Notes under the pieces: model-generated | What the model saw: the letters and a program-made list of their open reading frames with translations, nothing else | Told to the model about the DNA's origin: nothing | Database searches by the model: none | In this document: positions 48,420 through 62,594 of the stretch, in pieces | Layout of the letters: every line of letters starts with the position of its first letter | Position numbering within the stretch: the first letter of the stretch is position 1 | Translations under genes and position numbers: made by a program | Source: Hemibagrus wyckioides | Taxonomy: Eukaryota; Chordata; Actinopteri; Siluriformes; Bagridae | Assembly: GCF_019097595.1 (NCBI RefSeq) | Contig: NC_080717.1 | Location: 8,896,501 to 8,960,500, forward strand | DNA length: 64,000 nucleotides | Reading direction: 5' to 3'

Positions 48420-48555
48420 TTCTGAAATTAAACAAAGGGTATGCACCATTCATTTTGGAAGGGTTTATTTCTCTTTTAGAGGGACGTGAGAGTGTACCGG
48501 TGAGGGTTTTGAGAGATACAGGGTCAACAGAGTCCTTCATTTTGGATTCCATTAG
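48420..48555 (+). mobile_element. Ty3/gypsy-like protease fragment at the right array edge
   Basis: The frame reads ...FISLLEGRESVPVRVLRDTGSTESFIL. DTGS followed by hydrophobic residues is the active-site pattern of a retropepsin. It is truncated on the left by the array junction and on the right by another repeat. Confidence 0.65.
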
Positions 48556-48650
48556 GGGTGCTCCGATCAGGATTTTTGTGGCCGATCACCGATCTCCGAT
48601 CACTAGAAGCTGTATCGACCGATACCGATTACAGGGTCTATTTTGAAAGT
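48556..48650. repeat. Short interspersed repeat, unidentified
   Basis: AGGGGTGCTCCGATCAGG followed by GCCGATCACCGATC-type sequence looks like the end of a non-autonomous DNA transposon. The family is not assigned. Confidence 0.4.
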
Positions 48651-49425
48651 TTTCCATCTGTCCACTGCTACACTTCACAGGGGTGTTTTGTTTTTGTTTT
48701 GTTTGTAGGTTGCCATTAAACACCTCCGTAAGGACGGCTCGGACCTGTACATCACCGTTGTAAGTAACCTTACTTGACTGCTGTGATAGTAGCAATAAAG
48801 TCCTGTTTACAGTTGATTTAAAGACCAAAACTATGCAAAACTAATGCACCTTGCTGTCATTTTCCAGTATAAGAATCCTAGATGCAGCATTAGTTACTGT
48901 TCCTGACTACTTTCATAAGTCAACACCCCCACCCCAATCAGACAGTTAGGGTCAATAACTAGATTACATCAAATCACATATAAGCAACAACATATTCATT
49001 ATAAATTGATCAAGTAACATGATGTGAGCTAAAGGTAACTGATCCTTCAAACTGGCGTACTTTCACCATGGTAACACAGCTTACTGGACATCACATGACC
49101 TCCAGGATATCACATACATCAGTGAAGAACTGAGATTGAGATGAAGAAACACTAAACAGCAAAGTAATTCCTATAAAACGTAATGTTGTCTTTTTTTATA
49201 CTTGTTCTTTGTGATTCTTCCATCCATATGCTGCAAAAATCTTTCTTTGAAAGTCTAATTCTCCTCAGTTCAGTCACATTAGTCTTAGCTCACAGCAGCA
49301 TCTAGGTTTCATATACTGCATCTATAGATTCAGATTTCACAAACTATGCTAATTTTATGTGTGTTTGTTTTTTAATTGCTAGCCTGGCGAGACCTGCAAG
49401 CTCCATCTAGAGGTGGCTTTAATGC

Positions 49426-51558
<2,133 letters not shown>

Positions 51559-51743
51559 TAATGCAAATGCTATCAAAGCCACCTCACTGCCAGTACGTTC
51601 TGCAGCTTGTGGATTGGTTTGAAATGGACAACTGCCTCCTGTTAGTCCTGGAAAGACCAATCCCCTGCATGGACGTGTACGAGTTATGCTTAAGTGAAGG
51701 AGGCACACTCACTGAGCTACTGGCCAAAATGATCATGCTGCAG

Positions 51744-52164
51744 GTGATTCATCTTTCACTATGGCCCCTCTTTGGATAACCAAAGAATTTGTTTGTTCTT
51801 GATAACGTGTTTGCTAGCTTTATCAGATGCTTCACAAAGTAAAAATCCCATAAAAATGGAGAACACAAAGTGATGCACAAATTCAAATAATAATGGTGAA
51901 ACAATCCACAAAGGCATCATTTGTTTTTTGTTTGTGTGTGTAATTTAGATACGTGTGTGATTGAACTGTTTATTTAGGGTTACTGATGTATGGTACGGCT
52001 GTGACTATGTGATGTGGCTGTAAGGGTCCAGTCTTGCTGAGACTGGTTGTTCTTTATAGACTATATTACATAATTACAGTGTATATAGTTGTGTTTAGAT
52101 GAAATTTAGTTTAGCTCTTTTGATTTTGATCCTGAGAGTTTTCTTTAGTGTTCAATGATTGATG

Positions 52165-52220
<56 letters not shown>

Positions 52221-52259
52221 CATTATTATTATTATTATTATTATTACTTCATGCTGCAG
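51744..52259 (+). other. Candidate newly gained intron in the middle kinase
   Basis: A 516-bp insert at the codon boundary between CAG and GTG, bordered by 13-bp direct repeats CATGCTGCAGGTG (51734-51746 and 52250-52262). It offers a CAG|GT donor and a GCTGCAG acceptor, and its exact removal restores the frame (MLQVGEAAG). The corresponding exon has no intron in the other kinases of the window. The insert carries (ATT)n near its 3' end, so the acceptor lacks a clear pyrimidine tract. Confidence 0.7.
52166..52247. repeat. (ATT)n microsatellite
   Basis: An ATT tract with one ATC interruption, inside the candidate intron. Confidence 0.95.
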
Positions 52260-52694
52260 GTGGGCGAGGCTGCCGGCTACTGCCAAAGTCACAAGGTTTT
52301 CCACCGTGACATCAAGGCGGAAAACCTTCTGTTCAACTCCGACACCCTGGACATAAAATTGATCGATTTTGGCTGTGGTGATTTGTGGCAGGACACGCCC
52401 TACGTGGAATATGCAGGTAATTGCACGTCAACAGATATTGCACATAATTAATGGAATATCTAAGTTGTGATCTTGCTGATGTTGTTCTTGCTCTTCTGCT
52501 CAGGAACCCCAGATTTTTGGCCTCCAGAATGGATCCAGCAACAACAGTACTACGCCGACCATGCTACCATCTGGAGTCTGGGCATTCTCCTATACAGCTT
52601 AGTCTGTGGAGAAATGCCCTTCAGTAATGAGGAGGAAATTGTTGCTGGGTCCCTCAATTTCATACCTGGCCTGTCTGAAGGTGAGAGAATATAA

Positions 52695-53956
52695 AAACAG
52701 CATTTTGAGATATTACAAGATGTTACAAATCTGAGAAAAATGATAGTGAAGATTAAAAATTAGTGACTAAATTTCTGTCCCTGTTTACATCACTGCCCAC
52801 ACAGCCTGCCGCCATCTGATCAACTGGTGCTTAGAGCAAGATCCCACCAAAAGACCAAGCCTGAAGCAGATCAGTAAACATGGGTGGTTCACAGAAGCCC
52901 TTCAGGTTAGCCAGGTAAAACATCAGATCTAATTAAAATGAACTAACACAGAATATGATCCAGATCACATGGATTGCACTAGAACCCTACTGCATTCTTC
53001 CACAATAAAGTATTATGTAATTTTATTTTCATGACAATTGAACAAGAAATCAAATAAGGAAACATTATGTTCTACAAAACTCTATATTAATTTAAACATG
53101 TTTTTATTCCACAGATGATGAATAGGCCATGTTGGATCAGACCATCAGCACCCAACAAATTATAATTACAAATAAATTATAATTCCTGTAAATAAATTAG
53201 AAATACGTTAAATAAATCATGAACCTTATACCTGAGTGGCTGCTGTTTGCTTTCATTCAATATCATCATATTTATGATCTTCTGCTTGGAGCCGTCTGCA
53301 TTTATGACTCAATGTCTGCTGCTGTGGATGAACACACATGGATAGCTTAAAAATCTGCACTTCCCATCAACAGTTCATGCCCAAATCTCACCGTGGGTTC
53401 AGTCGATGATCTTATATGAATATAATGTAGACTTGAATTTAAAACCTGCTGTAATCAAGAAAACTGAGCTCATCCTGAGATTCTTATTCACAATATACTC
53501 ATACTGTAAATCCTTTTAAATATACGTAGAACTGTTTATATTATACAATTGTATTCGTTTCATTATATATCATATACACTGATCAGGCATAACATTATGA
53601 CCACCTGCTTAATATTGGGTTGGTCCCCCTTTTGCTGCCAAAACAGCCCTGACCTATCGAGGCATGGACTCCACTAGATCCCTGAAGGTATGCTGTGGTA
53701 TCTGGCACCAAGATGTTAGCAGCAGATCCTTAAAGTCCTGTAAGTTGCAAGGTGAGGCCTCCATGGATTGGACTTGTTTGTCCAGCACATCCCACAGATG
53801 CTGGATTGGATTGAGATCTGGGGAATTTGGAGGCCAAGTCAACACCTCAAAAACTCATTGTTGTGCTCATCAAACCATTCCTGAACCATTCGGGCTTTGT
53901 GGCACGGTGCATTACCCTGCTGAACAAGGCCACAGTCATCAGGGAATACTGTTTCC
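52695..53956. repeat. Right arm of the inverted duplication
   Basis: Reverse complement of 7445-4418 without the solo LTR. It includes kinase exons 52805-52914 and 53115-53165, the 3' flank, and a Tc1 fragment with the empty LTR insertion site. Confidence 0.85.
53582..53956 (-). mobile_element. Tc1/mariner 3' fragment with empty LTR site
   Basis: The minus strand encodes WPPNSPDLNPIQHLWDVLDKQV, as at 6193-6426. The sequence GCATTACCCTGCTG (53910-53923) is the uninterrupted form of the site that carries the LTR at 4457-6171. Confidence 0.85.
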
Positions 53957-54023
53957 CACATCAAAATAACAAAATAATGATACTAAATTATAACATGCAT
54001 ACATAGAGGTGGGTCAGCTCACA

Positions 54024-54383
54024 TCAGTTGAAGACAGAAACACCATTTCCTCTCTCCACCATGGGGGCACAGGACAGGGTGTCTGCTAACACATTCTCAA
54101 CTTCCTTAATGTGTTTTATTGTCAAATTATAAGGCTGTAAGTAAAGTATCCATCGCATTAAGCGTGGACTCTGACTCTGTAATGAATGATGGAATGTCAA
54201 AGGATTATGATCTGAATAGATGACAACTGGGGACCCTCCCCCCACATACACATCAAAATGTTGAAGTGCCCAGATCAGTGCCAACGTTTCCTTCTCAGTA
54301 ACAGAGTAATTCAATTGATAGGAATTAAACTTGAGTGAAAAGTAACTAATTGGGTGACCCAGGGACGATTCTAGGATTTTCAT
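54024..54383 (-). mobile_element. Ty3/gypsy RT-RNase H fragment
   Basis: A 119-codon minus frame with YSVTEKETLALIWALQHFDVY, YSDHNPLTF (the RNase H region that follows gypsy RT) and IKHIKEVENVLADTLSCAP. No other element parts surround it, so this is an isolated fragment. Confidence 0.8.
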
Positions 54384-54939
54384 TTAAGGGGGGCTCAGTC
54401 CCCAATGTGGGTATAATAGTAAAAAAATTAATGAATGAATGAATTAATTAATTAATCAATCACCAATTTGTGTACAGTTTATGGATAATCACATAATTTT
54501 TTGGGGTGCTGAGTAGTTATGCTACAGCCCCCCTAAAAATGGCCTAGCGACGCCCATGAGTTACACTATCTACATAGGCAAACCAAAATCCCTGCACTTA
54601 AGCACATCTACAGCACCCAGTGGCCACAAGCTTCATCAGAGACACGTCACACCCGGGTCACCACCTCCTTCATTCCACTCACATACCTAAATGTTCATGC
54701 ATTATTTGTAAGATTATCACCTTGAGAAAATATTGTCCTTACTCTGGATATTTTTAAGTGATAAAATTAGATAGATATCATTTATTAAGGATCAGATATA
54801 TTAATTATATATAGATAGTTATCGATACCGTGAAACCCTTATATATATATATATATATCCTCTTTATATATATGGGGTGTTTTAAAGACAACTAACAAAT
54901 TAGAGACATATCCACCAAAGTGCAGGGGTTTAGCATAGA
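54384..54939. other. Gene-free stretch with unidentified repeats
   Basis: Contains a segment with GGGGGGCTCAGTCCCC and GCCCCCCTAAAAATGG resembling a decayed transposon end, and a (TA)n tract at about 54840-54857. No coding region. Confidence 0.4.
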
Positions 54940-55375
54940 AAAAGTAAAAGGCTTTTTATGAACCATTGCAGCTATAACAGCTTCAACTCTTCTTTAGGAG
55001 TTTTAGGAGTTTAGGAGTGTTTTTATGGGAATTTTGACCATTCCACTGGAAGAGCATTTGTGAGGTCTCCGCTCTAATTCATCCCAAAGATGTTGATCAG
55101 GTTGAGGTCAGGACTCTGTGAAGTTCCTCCACACCAAACTCACTCACCCATGTCTTTATGGACCTTGCTTTGTGCACTGGTTTGCAGTCATGTTGGAACA
55201 GGAAGGGGTCATCCCCAAAGTGTTCCCACAAAGCATAAAATTGTCCAAAATGTCTTGGTATACTGAAGCATTAAGAGTTCCTTTCACTGGAACTAAAGGG
55301 CCAAGCCCAGTCCCCTGAATTCAGTGATTTGGAGGGGTGTCCTCAAATGTTTGGCAACATAGTGTATATATATGT
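54940..55375 (-). mobile_element. Tc1-like fragment, second family
   Basis: The minus strand encodes FLFQHDCKPVHKARSIKTW and the adjacent GVEEL region, typical of the middle of a Tc1-like transposase. It ends beside ATAGTGTATATATA at about 55365. It is internally deleted and inactive. Confidence 0.7.
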
Positions 55376-55969
55376 ATTACTTATTACCCTTGTAGCCCTT
55401 TTATTATGTGCCCTTGTAAGACTACAGTATAATATAATATCAGATGAAACATTAACACAATATTAATGTGAAACGTGATAATTCACATCATACACTTGAA
55501 CACCAGACATTAAAAACATCAAGTCTTTATTGAAATCTAATTTGATTCTTTTCTGTTTTCAGCTCATGGCAGGGTACAAATGATTAGGCACAAGAGACAG
55601 CAACACCACTAAGTCAGGAAAAGGGAGCCCTAGAAATACAGAGCAGGAAAATAAAAGGTTGACAAAACCAGAATTATTATAAAAATATACCAAAATTATA
55701 TAAACCAAGTTATTATTCATAGCTACTAAAAATCTTTAAGCGGTTCTCATGAGAAAACCATATGATTGATTAGAGACGGCAGAGAATGTGTTCACTTATC
55801 ACTACAGTGTATTCATATATGGAAATCATTTCGACGTCCATTTTCATCTGCGAGACAGAGGCTGCAAAACCATGATGGTTAGCTTCATCCTTATACACTA
55901 GAATGGGATCATGGACTAAAACATAACTCCTATCACTCTCATTTCATTTCATCAGTTTCTCCTGATGTC
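55376..55969. other. Gene-free stretch
   Basis: AT-rich. It lies downstream of the prpf19-like pseudogene and may include its former 3' untranslated region. Nothing else recognised. Confidence 0.4.
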
Positions 55970-56562
55970 CTACAGGCTGTAGAATTTGAGGCTTCTGTCC
56001 ATGTCAGTAGAGGACAGGAACTGAGCATGCTCGCCAGTTACCCAAACCTGAGTGATCTATAGAAAGCAAAGAGGAAAAGAGAGGAGAAAGACCCAATCAT
56101 CATTTTCAATCAGTTATTCATTTTAAAAGCTGAAAACAATTGTTTATGGGAAGCATGGACACTTAACACACGATATAAATGTATAACAGTAAAGCTGCTG
56201 CACTCACCAGTGAAGTTGAGAACCTCAGTCCACTGTTTGCAAATGTACACTCGAATATCAGACCCTCTAACAGCCAGATACGTTCCGCTCTGGTCAAACA
56301 CCAGAGACTTCACCTGCAGGTCAACAGGAGGAAGAGGAGAAGGAGGAAATGAAAAGGCTGATACTGGTTCATTGCACTTAATGATCTGATTATTTCAATT
56401 TGTTTGTGATTTAGTAAAAACAATTGCAGTACACATGGCAACATATCAGCAAACCAACACTTGTATAATAATAACAAACCTCATAGTTATTATCCAAAGT
56501 AATTGTCTAAAAGTTCATCAGCTTCCTCAGATCCCACAGCTTCAGAGAGCTATCCTGAGCAC
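55970..56562 (-). pseudogene. prpf19: prpf19 (PRP19 WD40) 3'-end pseudogene
   Basis: Three minus-strand exons match the C-terminal WD40 repeats of the splicing factor and ubiquitin ligase PRP19. Exon 56562-56480 reads DSSLKLWDLRKLMNF, then TAG where a sense codon is expected, then TLDNNYE. Exon 56313-56208 reads [35 protein letters not shown] (in part). Exon 56056-55970 starts DHSGL, loses bases so the frame shifts, and ends MDRSLKFYSL and a stop. Introns are retained with GT/AG borders, so it arose by DNA duplication rather than retrotransposition. The internal stop and the frameshift make it non-functional. No upstream exons were found. Confidence 0.85.
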
Positions 56563-57734
56563 CTACAAAAACACGATGGATGGATGGATGGATATGTACG
56601 TTTTTTTTTTTCCTTTGTTTGATATCACTTTTACATTTATGTCTGAGCAACTCCTACTGCAATATTAAAGGACAAAATGCCCTTTTATAAAGCTATTCCA
56701 CATCAAACTGTGTTTGTGTGTCAAATTGTACATGGTTAATGGTTAATTGTTCCAAATGTTTGGAGGTTTTATTGAACACACCTTTAATACTGTACCAGAT
56801 GCTAGAAGCTAGAGAATCATTACTGCTTCATATTAACAAAATAAACAGTTTAATTGTAGTGTGTGTGTGTGTGTGTGTGTGTCATTTGTAATAAAAGTAT
56901 ATTAAGTTCAGAGAGAAAACTCATCCTAGGCCAAAAATGAAAAGTAGAATATGAAATAAAATTGTGCAAATGTGACTATTGTTATTCACCAGCTCTTCTG
57001 TGAGCTACTTGAAACTATTTAAATGAAAGGGGGGAAAAATATGAAGTTACATTATCTTTCTTTTTCGGGAAGCTGATCTCACTCTTGTTGTTTGAAATAT
57101 ATTTCTATTAAATCTTGTTGATTCAGGTCAGGTCTGATGTAGACTGGTGATCTAGACCAGATTAGGTGTGTGCATTAATACTGTATAAGTTTTGCACAGG
57201 ACCCTGGGATATTTAAGAACTGACCCCCAACCAACTGAGGTATGAAGAGTGTTAGTGTGTTAAGTAGGGAAGAGAAATTGTGATCGAATAGAGGAAATAT
57301 ATTGTGTGAAACATGGAAAAATATGCTGGGACTGTCTACACTGATTTGCTCTGTTTCTTGAGCCTAAAGTATAAAACCTTCAGGAAAGTGAGTTAAAAAA
57401 ATAATATTACATTAGTCCTACACTTTTTTCTTATGCTAAATGGTTTAATCTTGAGTAAAATCCGCTAAGCTACTCGTTTCCCCGTGTTCAGCCTCATGGA
57501 TTTATTATGGACACAGGTGAACATCCTGTGCAGAGGAGAGAGGGAAGAAAGCTGAGAAAGTCTCAGCTTTAAAGTAATATAAGATCTATAAGATATATGA
57601 TAGTAATATAACTAATATAAGATAATACAGATCTACACAAAGCAGAAAGAGGCAAGCAGCTGTTTATCAAACTTGCTACAACCCAAAGTAGAATAGTTTG
57701 TATTCGACCTGTAATGAGCTGTAGACGTCTTCAG
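56563..57734. other. Gene-free stretch
   Basis: AT-rich intergenic sequence with (GATG)n at about 56577-56592 and (GT)n at 56857-56882. No exon was recognised, including none of the earlier PRP19 exons. Confidence 0.45.
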
Positions 57735-58906
57735 GCATAACATTATGACCACCTGCCTAACATTGGTAGTGTTGGTCCACCTTTTGGCATGAACTCCACT
57801 AGATCCCTGAAGGTGTGCTGCTGGATCTGGCACAAAAGATGTTAGCAGCAGATCCTTTAAGTCCTCTAAGTTGTGAGGTGAGGCCTCCATGGATCGGACT
57901 TGTTTGTCCAGCACATCCCACAAAAGCTTGATTGGACTGAGATCTGGGGAATTTGGAGGCCAAGTCAACACCTCAAACCCAAACTATTCCTGAACCATTT
58001 TTGCTTTGTGGCATTGTGTCACGTTATCCTGCTGAAAGAGGCCACAGGCGTCAGGAAATAACGTTTCCATGAAAGGGTGTACATGGTCTGTGACGATGCT
58101 TAGGTGGGTGGTACGGGTCAAAGTAACATCCACGTGGATCTCAGGACACAAGGTTTCCCAGCAGAACATTGCCCAAAGCATGACATTGTCTCCGCCGGCT
58201 TGCCTTCTTCCCATAGTGCATCTTGGTGCCATGTGTTCAACAGGTAAGTGATGCACACGCACCCGGCCATCCACGTGATGTAAAAGAAAACGTGATTCAT
58301 CAGACCAGGCCATCTTCTTTCATTGCTCCCTGGTCCAGTTCTGATGCTCATATGCCCATTGTTGGCACTTTTGGCTGTATACAGGAGTCAGCATGGGCAC
58401 CCTGACTGGTCTGTGGCTATGCAGCCCCGTACACAACAAACTGTGATGCACTGTGTATTCTGACACCTTTCTATCAGAACCAGCATTAACTTCTTCAGGA
58501 AATTGAGCAACAGTAGCTCGTCTGTTGGATCGGATCACACGGGCCAGCCTTCGCTCCCCACGTGCATCAGTGAGCCTTGGCCGCCCCTGACCCTGTTGCC
58601 GGTTCACCACTGTTCCTTCCTTGGACTACTTTTGATAGATACTGACCACTGCAGACCGGGAATACCTCACAAGAGCTACAGTTTTGGAGATACTCTGATC
58701 CAGTCGTCTAGCCATAACAATTTGTCCCTTGTCAAACTCGCTCAAATCCTTACGCTTGCCCATTTTTCCTGCTTCTAACACATCAACTTTGAGGACAGAA
58801 TGTTCACGTGCTGCCTAATATATCCCACCCACTAACAGGGGCCATGATGAGGAGATAATCACTTCACCTGTCAGTGGTCATAATGTTATGCCTGATCAGT
58901 GTATAT
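57735..58906 (-). mobile_element. Near full-length Tc1/mariner element, inactive
   Basis: About 1.17 kb with inverted ends (AGGCATAACATTATGACCAC at the left; its reverse complement GTGGTCATAATGTTATGCCT near 58877). The minus strand encodes the N-terminal part (GRPRLTDARGERRLARVI), the DDE first block (AWSDESRF) with VMLWAMFCWE downstream, and NSPDLSPI near the third acidic residue. The frame is broken at several points, including between KMVQE and LTWPP. It is the same family as the relics at 4196, 9344 and 53582. Confidence 0.85.
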
Positions 58907-59166
58907 CCCCTAACTGCTATTCAGTGAAATTGTTTTGTATTGAAATTACATATCAGAAAGTCTTTTTATGTCCTCACTCACATCTGACTATAAAAAATTG
59001 ATGAATCAGCACATCATTTTTTTTTTCAATTACTTAAAGCAAATATCGTCTGCGAGTCTGATGAATTTGTCCAGAGGTGGACAAAATAATTAAAACACAA
59101 GTTGAATTATATAAAAAACAAAAAGCAAATAAATAAATAACCAAATGTATTTATGGTGTTCCACAG
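58907..59166. other. Upstream region of the right Sec16-Pim gene
   Basis: AT-rich with no recognised exon or clear promoter element. A TTCCACAG just before 59167 could be a splice acceptor, so the exon that follows may not be the first. Confidence 0.4.
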
Positions 59167-60942
59167 TTAATAACAAAATTAACAAAAATGACAGTGGACA
59201 AGAAAATGCAGAGCAACCCTGCTGTTCAAATTCCTCATCATGAGAGAGAAAGCAACCTCTTACAAGGTGATGGCAACTACCTGTCTGATGGGGAGAACAT
59301 CTCTTTTCCGGGTCCTCTGATGAGGTGAGTGCTTATTTCTCCTCTGAGATAACACACACACACACACACACAAACTGAACATTCAGCAGGAATGTTTGGA
59401 AACATATCATCAGCTGGTCAAGGTGTATGTTCAATAATCTGTATCCATCCATTACAGCAGTAAGATCCAGATGGAGGACGTGATGCGTTTTATCCAGAGG
59501 AAATCCCAGGAGTGCCTACAAAAGGTGGAGGAACCTGACCAGAAGGAGACCTATTTCTTCTGGAAGGTGATGGAGCTGCGTTGCAGCAAAAATGGAGTAA
59601 GCGTTTTAGTTGACTTTCACAGCAAAATTACTCACAATAAAAGCAGCAAGAGATTTAATAAGCTAAATTTGTCAGCATGAATAAATATACTGTGTCTAGA
59701 GTAGTGATGGAAGTTAAGCATGTTTCTTTTACAGAAAGCAGAGCTGGCAGATGCTGCAACTGTCCTTTTCAAGAACTACAGGCTTCTGAAGAAAAGGGTA
59801 TAAACTTGTCATGTTATGTTGTAATATGTTATATTAGCTATACCTTTGTTTATTAATGCATCAGCATCACCATCTGTCTACTTTTTGTGTTGTTTTTGCT
59901 TTATTTGTTGCTGTCTAATGTGCCAATTCCATCTACAGAGAGCGGTTAAGAACCAAGATAGCTGGTGTCTTTCTCTGGCGAAACTTTTGTGCTCTGCCGA
60001 CCCAGAAGACGAGATATTGGATGCTCTGATTCAAATGGGACAGGACCTTGGTATGGATAACATAAACAATATTCTAGGAACTTCACATGTTGTGATCGGA
60101 TCATGAACTCTGGACTGTTGCACTGACCCAAATCCTTACATGCATGTTTGGTCTTTCATCTGCAGACTCCAGAGGACTGACCTATGCTGCACAGCTGTGC
60201 TACGTAGCTGCAACGGAGGAGTTGCAGATTTTACAGAGCCCCAGCTTTGAGCTCATTGGCTGTAACAGGTATTGTGTGTGTGTTCGTGTGTGAGAGCGCT
60301 TGGGTATGATTATTCTTCTGACTTGACTAAGACACTTTTCTCTTTGTACAGTCTGCCAATCAGGCAATCAGCCATAAGGGAAGCAATTGAACGAACGGAG
60401 GTGTATGAATACATATGCTCGCTGACCACAGGGCTTCCCCAGCCAAATTTCCAAGTTAGAATTTCTCTTTTTATTCCTTTTTAATATTCTTTTTATCAAA
60501 TTTAAGCATGGACCTTTTTGCTAAGATGGAATGACTCTGTCTGTCTTAGATCTTCAAGTGCTATCACGCCAGTAGGCTAGCCGAGCTCGGCCTTTTCGAC
60601 CAAGCCCTCGAGTACTGCGAGGCCATCGCTACAGCAATTGCTACTTTACCACGGCAAATCACCAAGACCACAATGAAAATGACCATTGCGGTAAATATGA
60701 TACTTGTAAAATGATTCCAAGGTTTTATTTACAAAATATTTAGTCGGTTTATTTTCCGTCTGTCTCGTAGCTGTCTGAGAAGCTACACCAAGGGAAGGAA
60801 GAAGAACCGGAGTGGCTGGTAAACCTTCGTCAGCTGTACGCGGACGGAGTGTATAAGGTGAAGAACTCCGGACGTGGCCTCATGACTAGTGAGATGTTCA
60901 GTCTCCAGCGTCCACGTCAGGAAGGCCACATTACACCATGGG
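59167..60942 (+). CDS. Sec16-like domain exons of the right Sec16-Pim fusion gene
   Basis: Eight exons in continuous phase: 59167-59324 (ATG at 59188; the frame is open back to 59167), 59461-59596 (or from 59458), 59735-59797, 59939-60050, 60166-60268, 60352-60454, 60550-60690 and 60771-60942, about 322 codons from the ATG. The order of motifs follows the Sec16 central domain, which in Sec16A/B scaffolds COPII coats at ER exit sites. These are SFPGPLM...EDVMRFIQRK, then the FFWKVMELRCSKNG segment, DSWCLSLAKLL, RGLTYAAQLCYVAA, FELIGCN, AIERTEVYEYICSL, PNFQIFKCYHASRLAELGLFDQALEYCEAI and EPEWLVNLRQL. The middle of the usual domain, between KNYRLLKKR and DSWCLSL, is much shorter than in Sec16A/B. 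It ends ITPW and continues in phase into a Pim kinase at 61291. The exon at 59458/59461 has a tandem CAGCAG acceptor. Confidence 0.8.
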
Positions 60943-61290
60943 GTATGTTCATCCACCATTTGGACATAAAATTGTACCTAAAGAATCACACAGCAAAGAA
61001 TTTACAGTAATGATTTAAAGTCCGGTAAAGATTTTTAGCACACGTCTGTCAGATCTTTAACACATTACACTGGGCCAAAACAGTCTAATCAGCTTCATAT
61101 ATTTTGCCTGAAAAGGTTTATTAAAAGGTTTGAATTTAATATGGTCATATTTATATAAAGTGTACGTTAGTCTTTGGGTAAGAGACAGAAGGGATCAGAA
61201 CTTAGGTAGCAGAAAAGATGATTTCAGATTGATTTTTCAAGACAACACACTTCTTATTTGTTACTGAATGATTGTATATTTGTTTAACAG

Positions 61291-62594
61291 AGGTGTTTGA
61301 GTCCCTGTACACTCCGGGAGAGCTGCTGGGTGAAGGAGGCTTCGGGAGCGTCTGTGCAGGAGTCCGTAATGCTGACGGAAAACAGGTAAGCGGACTGCAC
61401 ATCTACAGTTCATTTGCACTAATCGACACAATTCATCACAACTTATATGTCTTAGTGAGGTTTTCTATAAGAATGTAATTATGTGTTGTATATGCGAACA
61501 GGTTGCCATTAAATACGTGGGGAAGGAAATGAATGAAGCTTTCATCACCATTGTAAGTAAACTTCCTTTACTTCTGAGGTTATGTGTGGAATTATGTGTC
61601 AATTACTAATCCAAGCCTTTTATACTGTAACATTTCTGTTTACCATAATTTAGACCTAATCACGCCGCACCCATGCTAAGTGTGTCTGTTTATATTTCAG
61701 CCTGGAGAGACAAACAGCCTTCCTCTGGAAGTTGCTTTAATGCAAATGGTGTCCAAGCCATATTGCCATGAAAATGTCTTGGAGCTGATCGAGTGGTTCG
61801 AGATGTCGGACTGCTTCATCTTGATCCTGGAGAGACCAATCCCCTGCACAGACCTCCGAAAATTCCTAAAAGGTCACAAAGGGCGACTGTCTGAATCACT
61901 GGCAAAACACATCATGCGTCAGGTGGTTCAGGCCGCTCGCCACTGCTCTGAATGTGGTGTCCTGCACCGTGACATCAAGCCGGAGAATATTCTCATCAAC
62001 ACCGACACACACCAGCTGAAGCTGATAGACTTTGGCTGTGGTGATTTGCTGCAGGACACCCCCTACAGATATTATGCAGGTAAGCACATCATAGGTCTTG
62101 GAAAGAATAAAAACATGCAGTGGACAACCATTTTTGTGACGTTGCTCCTTCTGTCTTTTTCACTCAGGAACTAGAGCTTACTTCCCACCTGAGTGGATAT
62201 GTGAGGGCGAGTATATGGGTGATCATGCTACCGTCTGGAGTCTGGGAGTTCTACTGTTTGACATGGTATGTGGAGAACTGCCCTTCTGGTGCGAGAAGGA
62301 CATCGTTGCCCGGGACTTGCACTTTGCTAACGACCTGTCCGAAGGTGAGAAAGTCCAAACACATCAAGTTTAGATATGTATAGTAATGTTGGAAAACTTG
62401 CCTTTCACAATAAATGAATCATATTAATTGATTTTCCAAAATCTAGAATGTCTGACTAAATGTCTCTCTCATCACTACACACAGGTTGCCATGACCTGAT
62501 CCAGTGGTGTCTGGAGCTATATCCTCACTGGCGCCCAACGTACGAGCAAATCCTCAGCCACCAGTGGTTTGAGGAACCTAAGAAGAATGTCAAG
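61291..62594 (+). CDS. Pim-like kinase domain 1, right gene
   Basis: Exons 61291-61385, 61502-61552, 61701-62079, 62168-62344 and 62485-62594, the same lengths (95, 51, 379, 177, 110) and phases as the left copy at 521-1822. Complete set of kinase motifs: [20 protein letters not shown], hinge [23 protein letters not shown] and PPEW. One visible coding change from the left copy is CHDLIQW for CRDLIQW. It is joined upstream to the Sec16-like exons and downstream, through a short linker exon, to a second kinase, so a single transcript could encode Sec16-like, kinase and kinase. It is about 270 residues, the size of a Pim catalytic domain. Confidence 0.85.
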
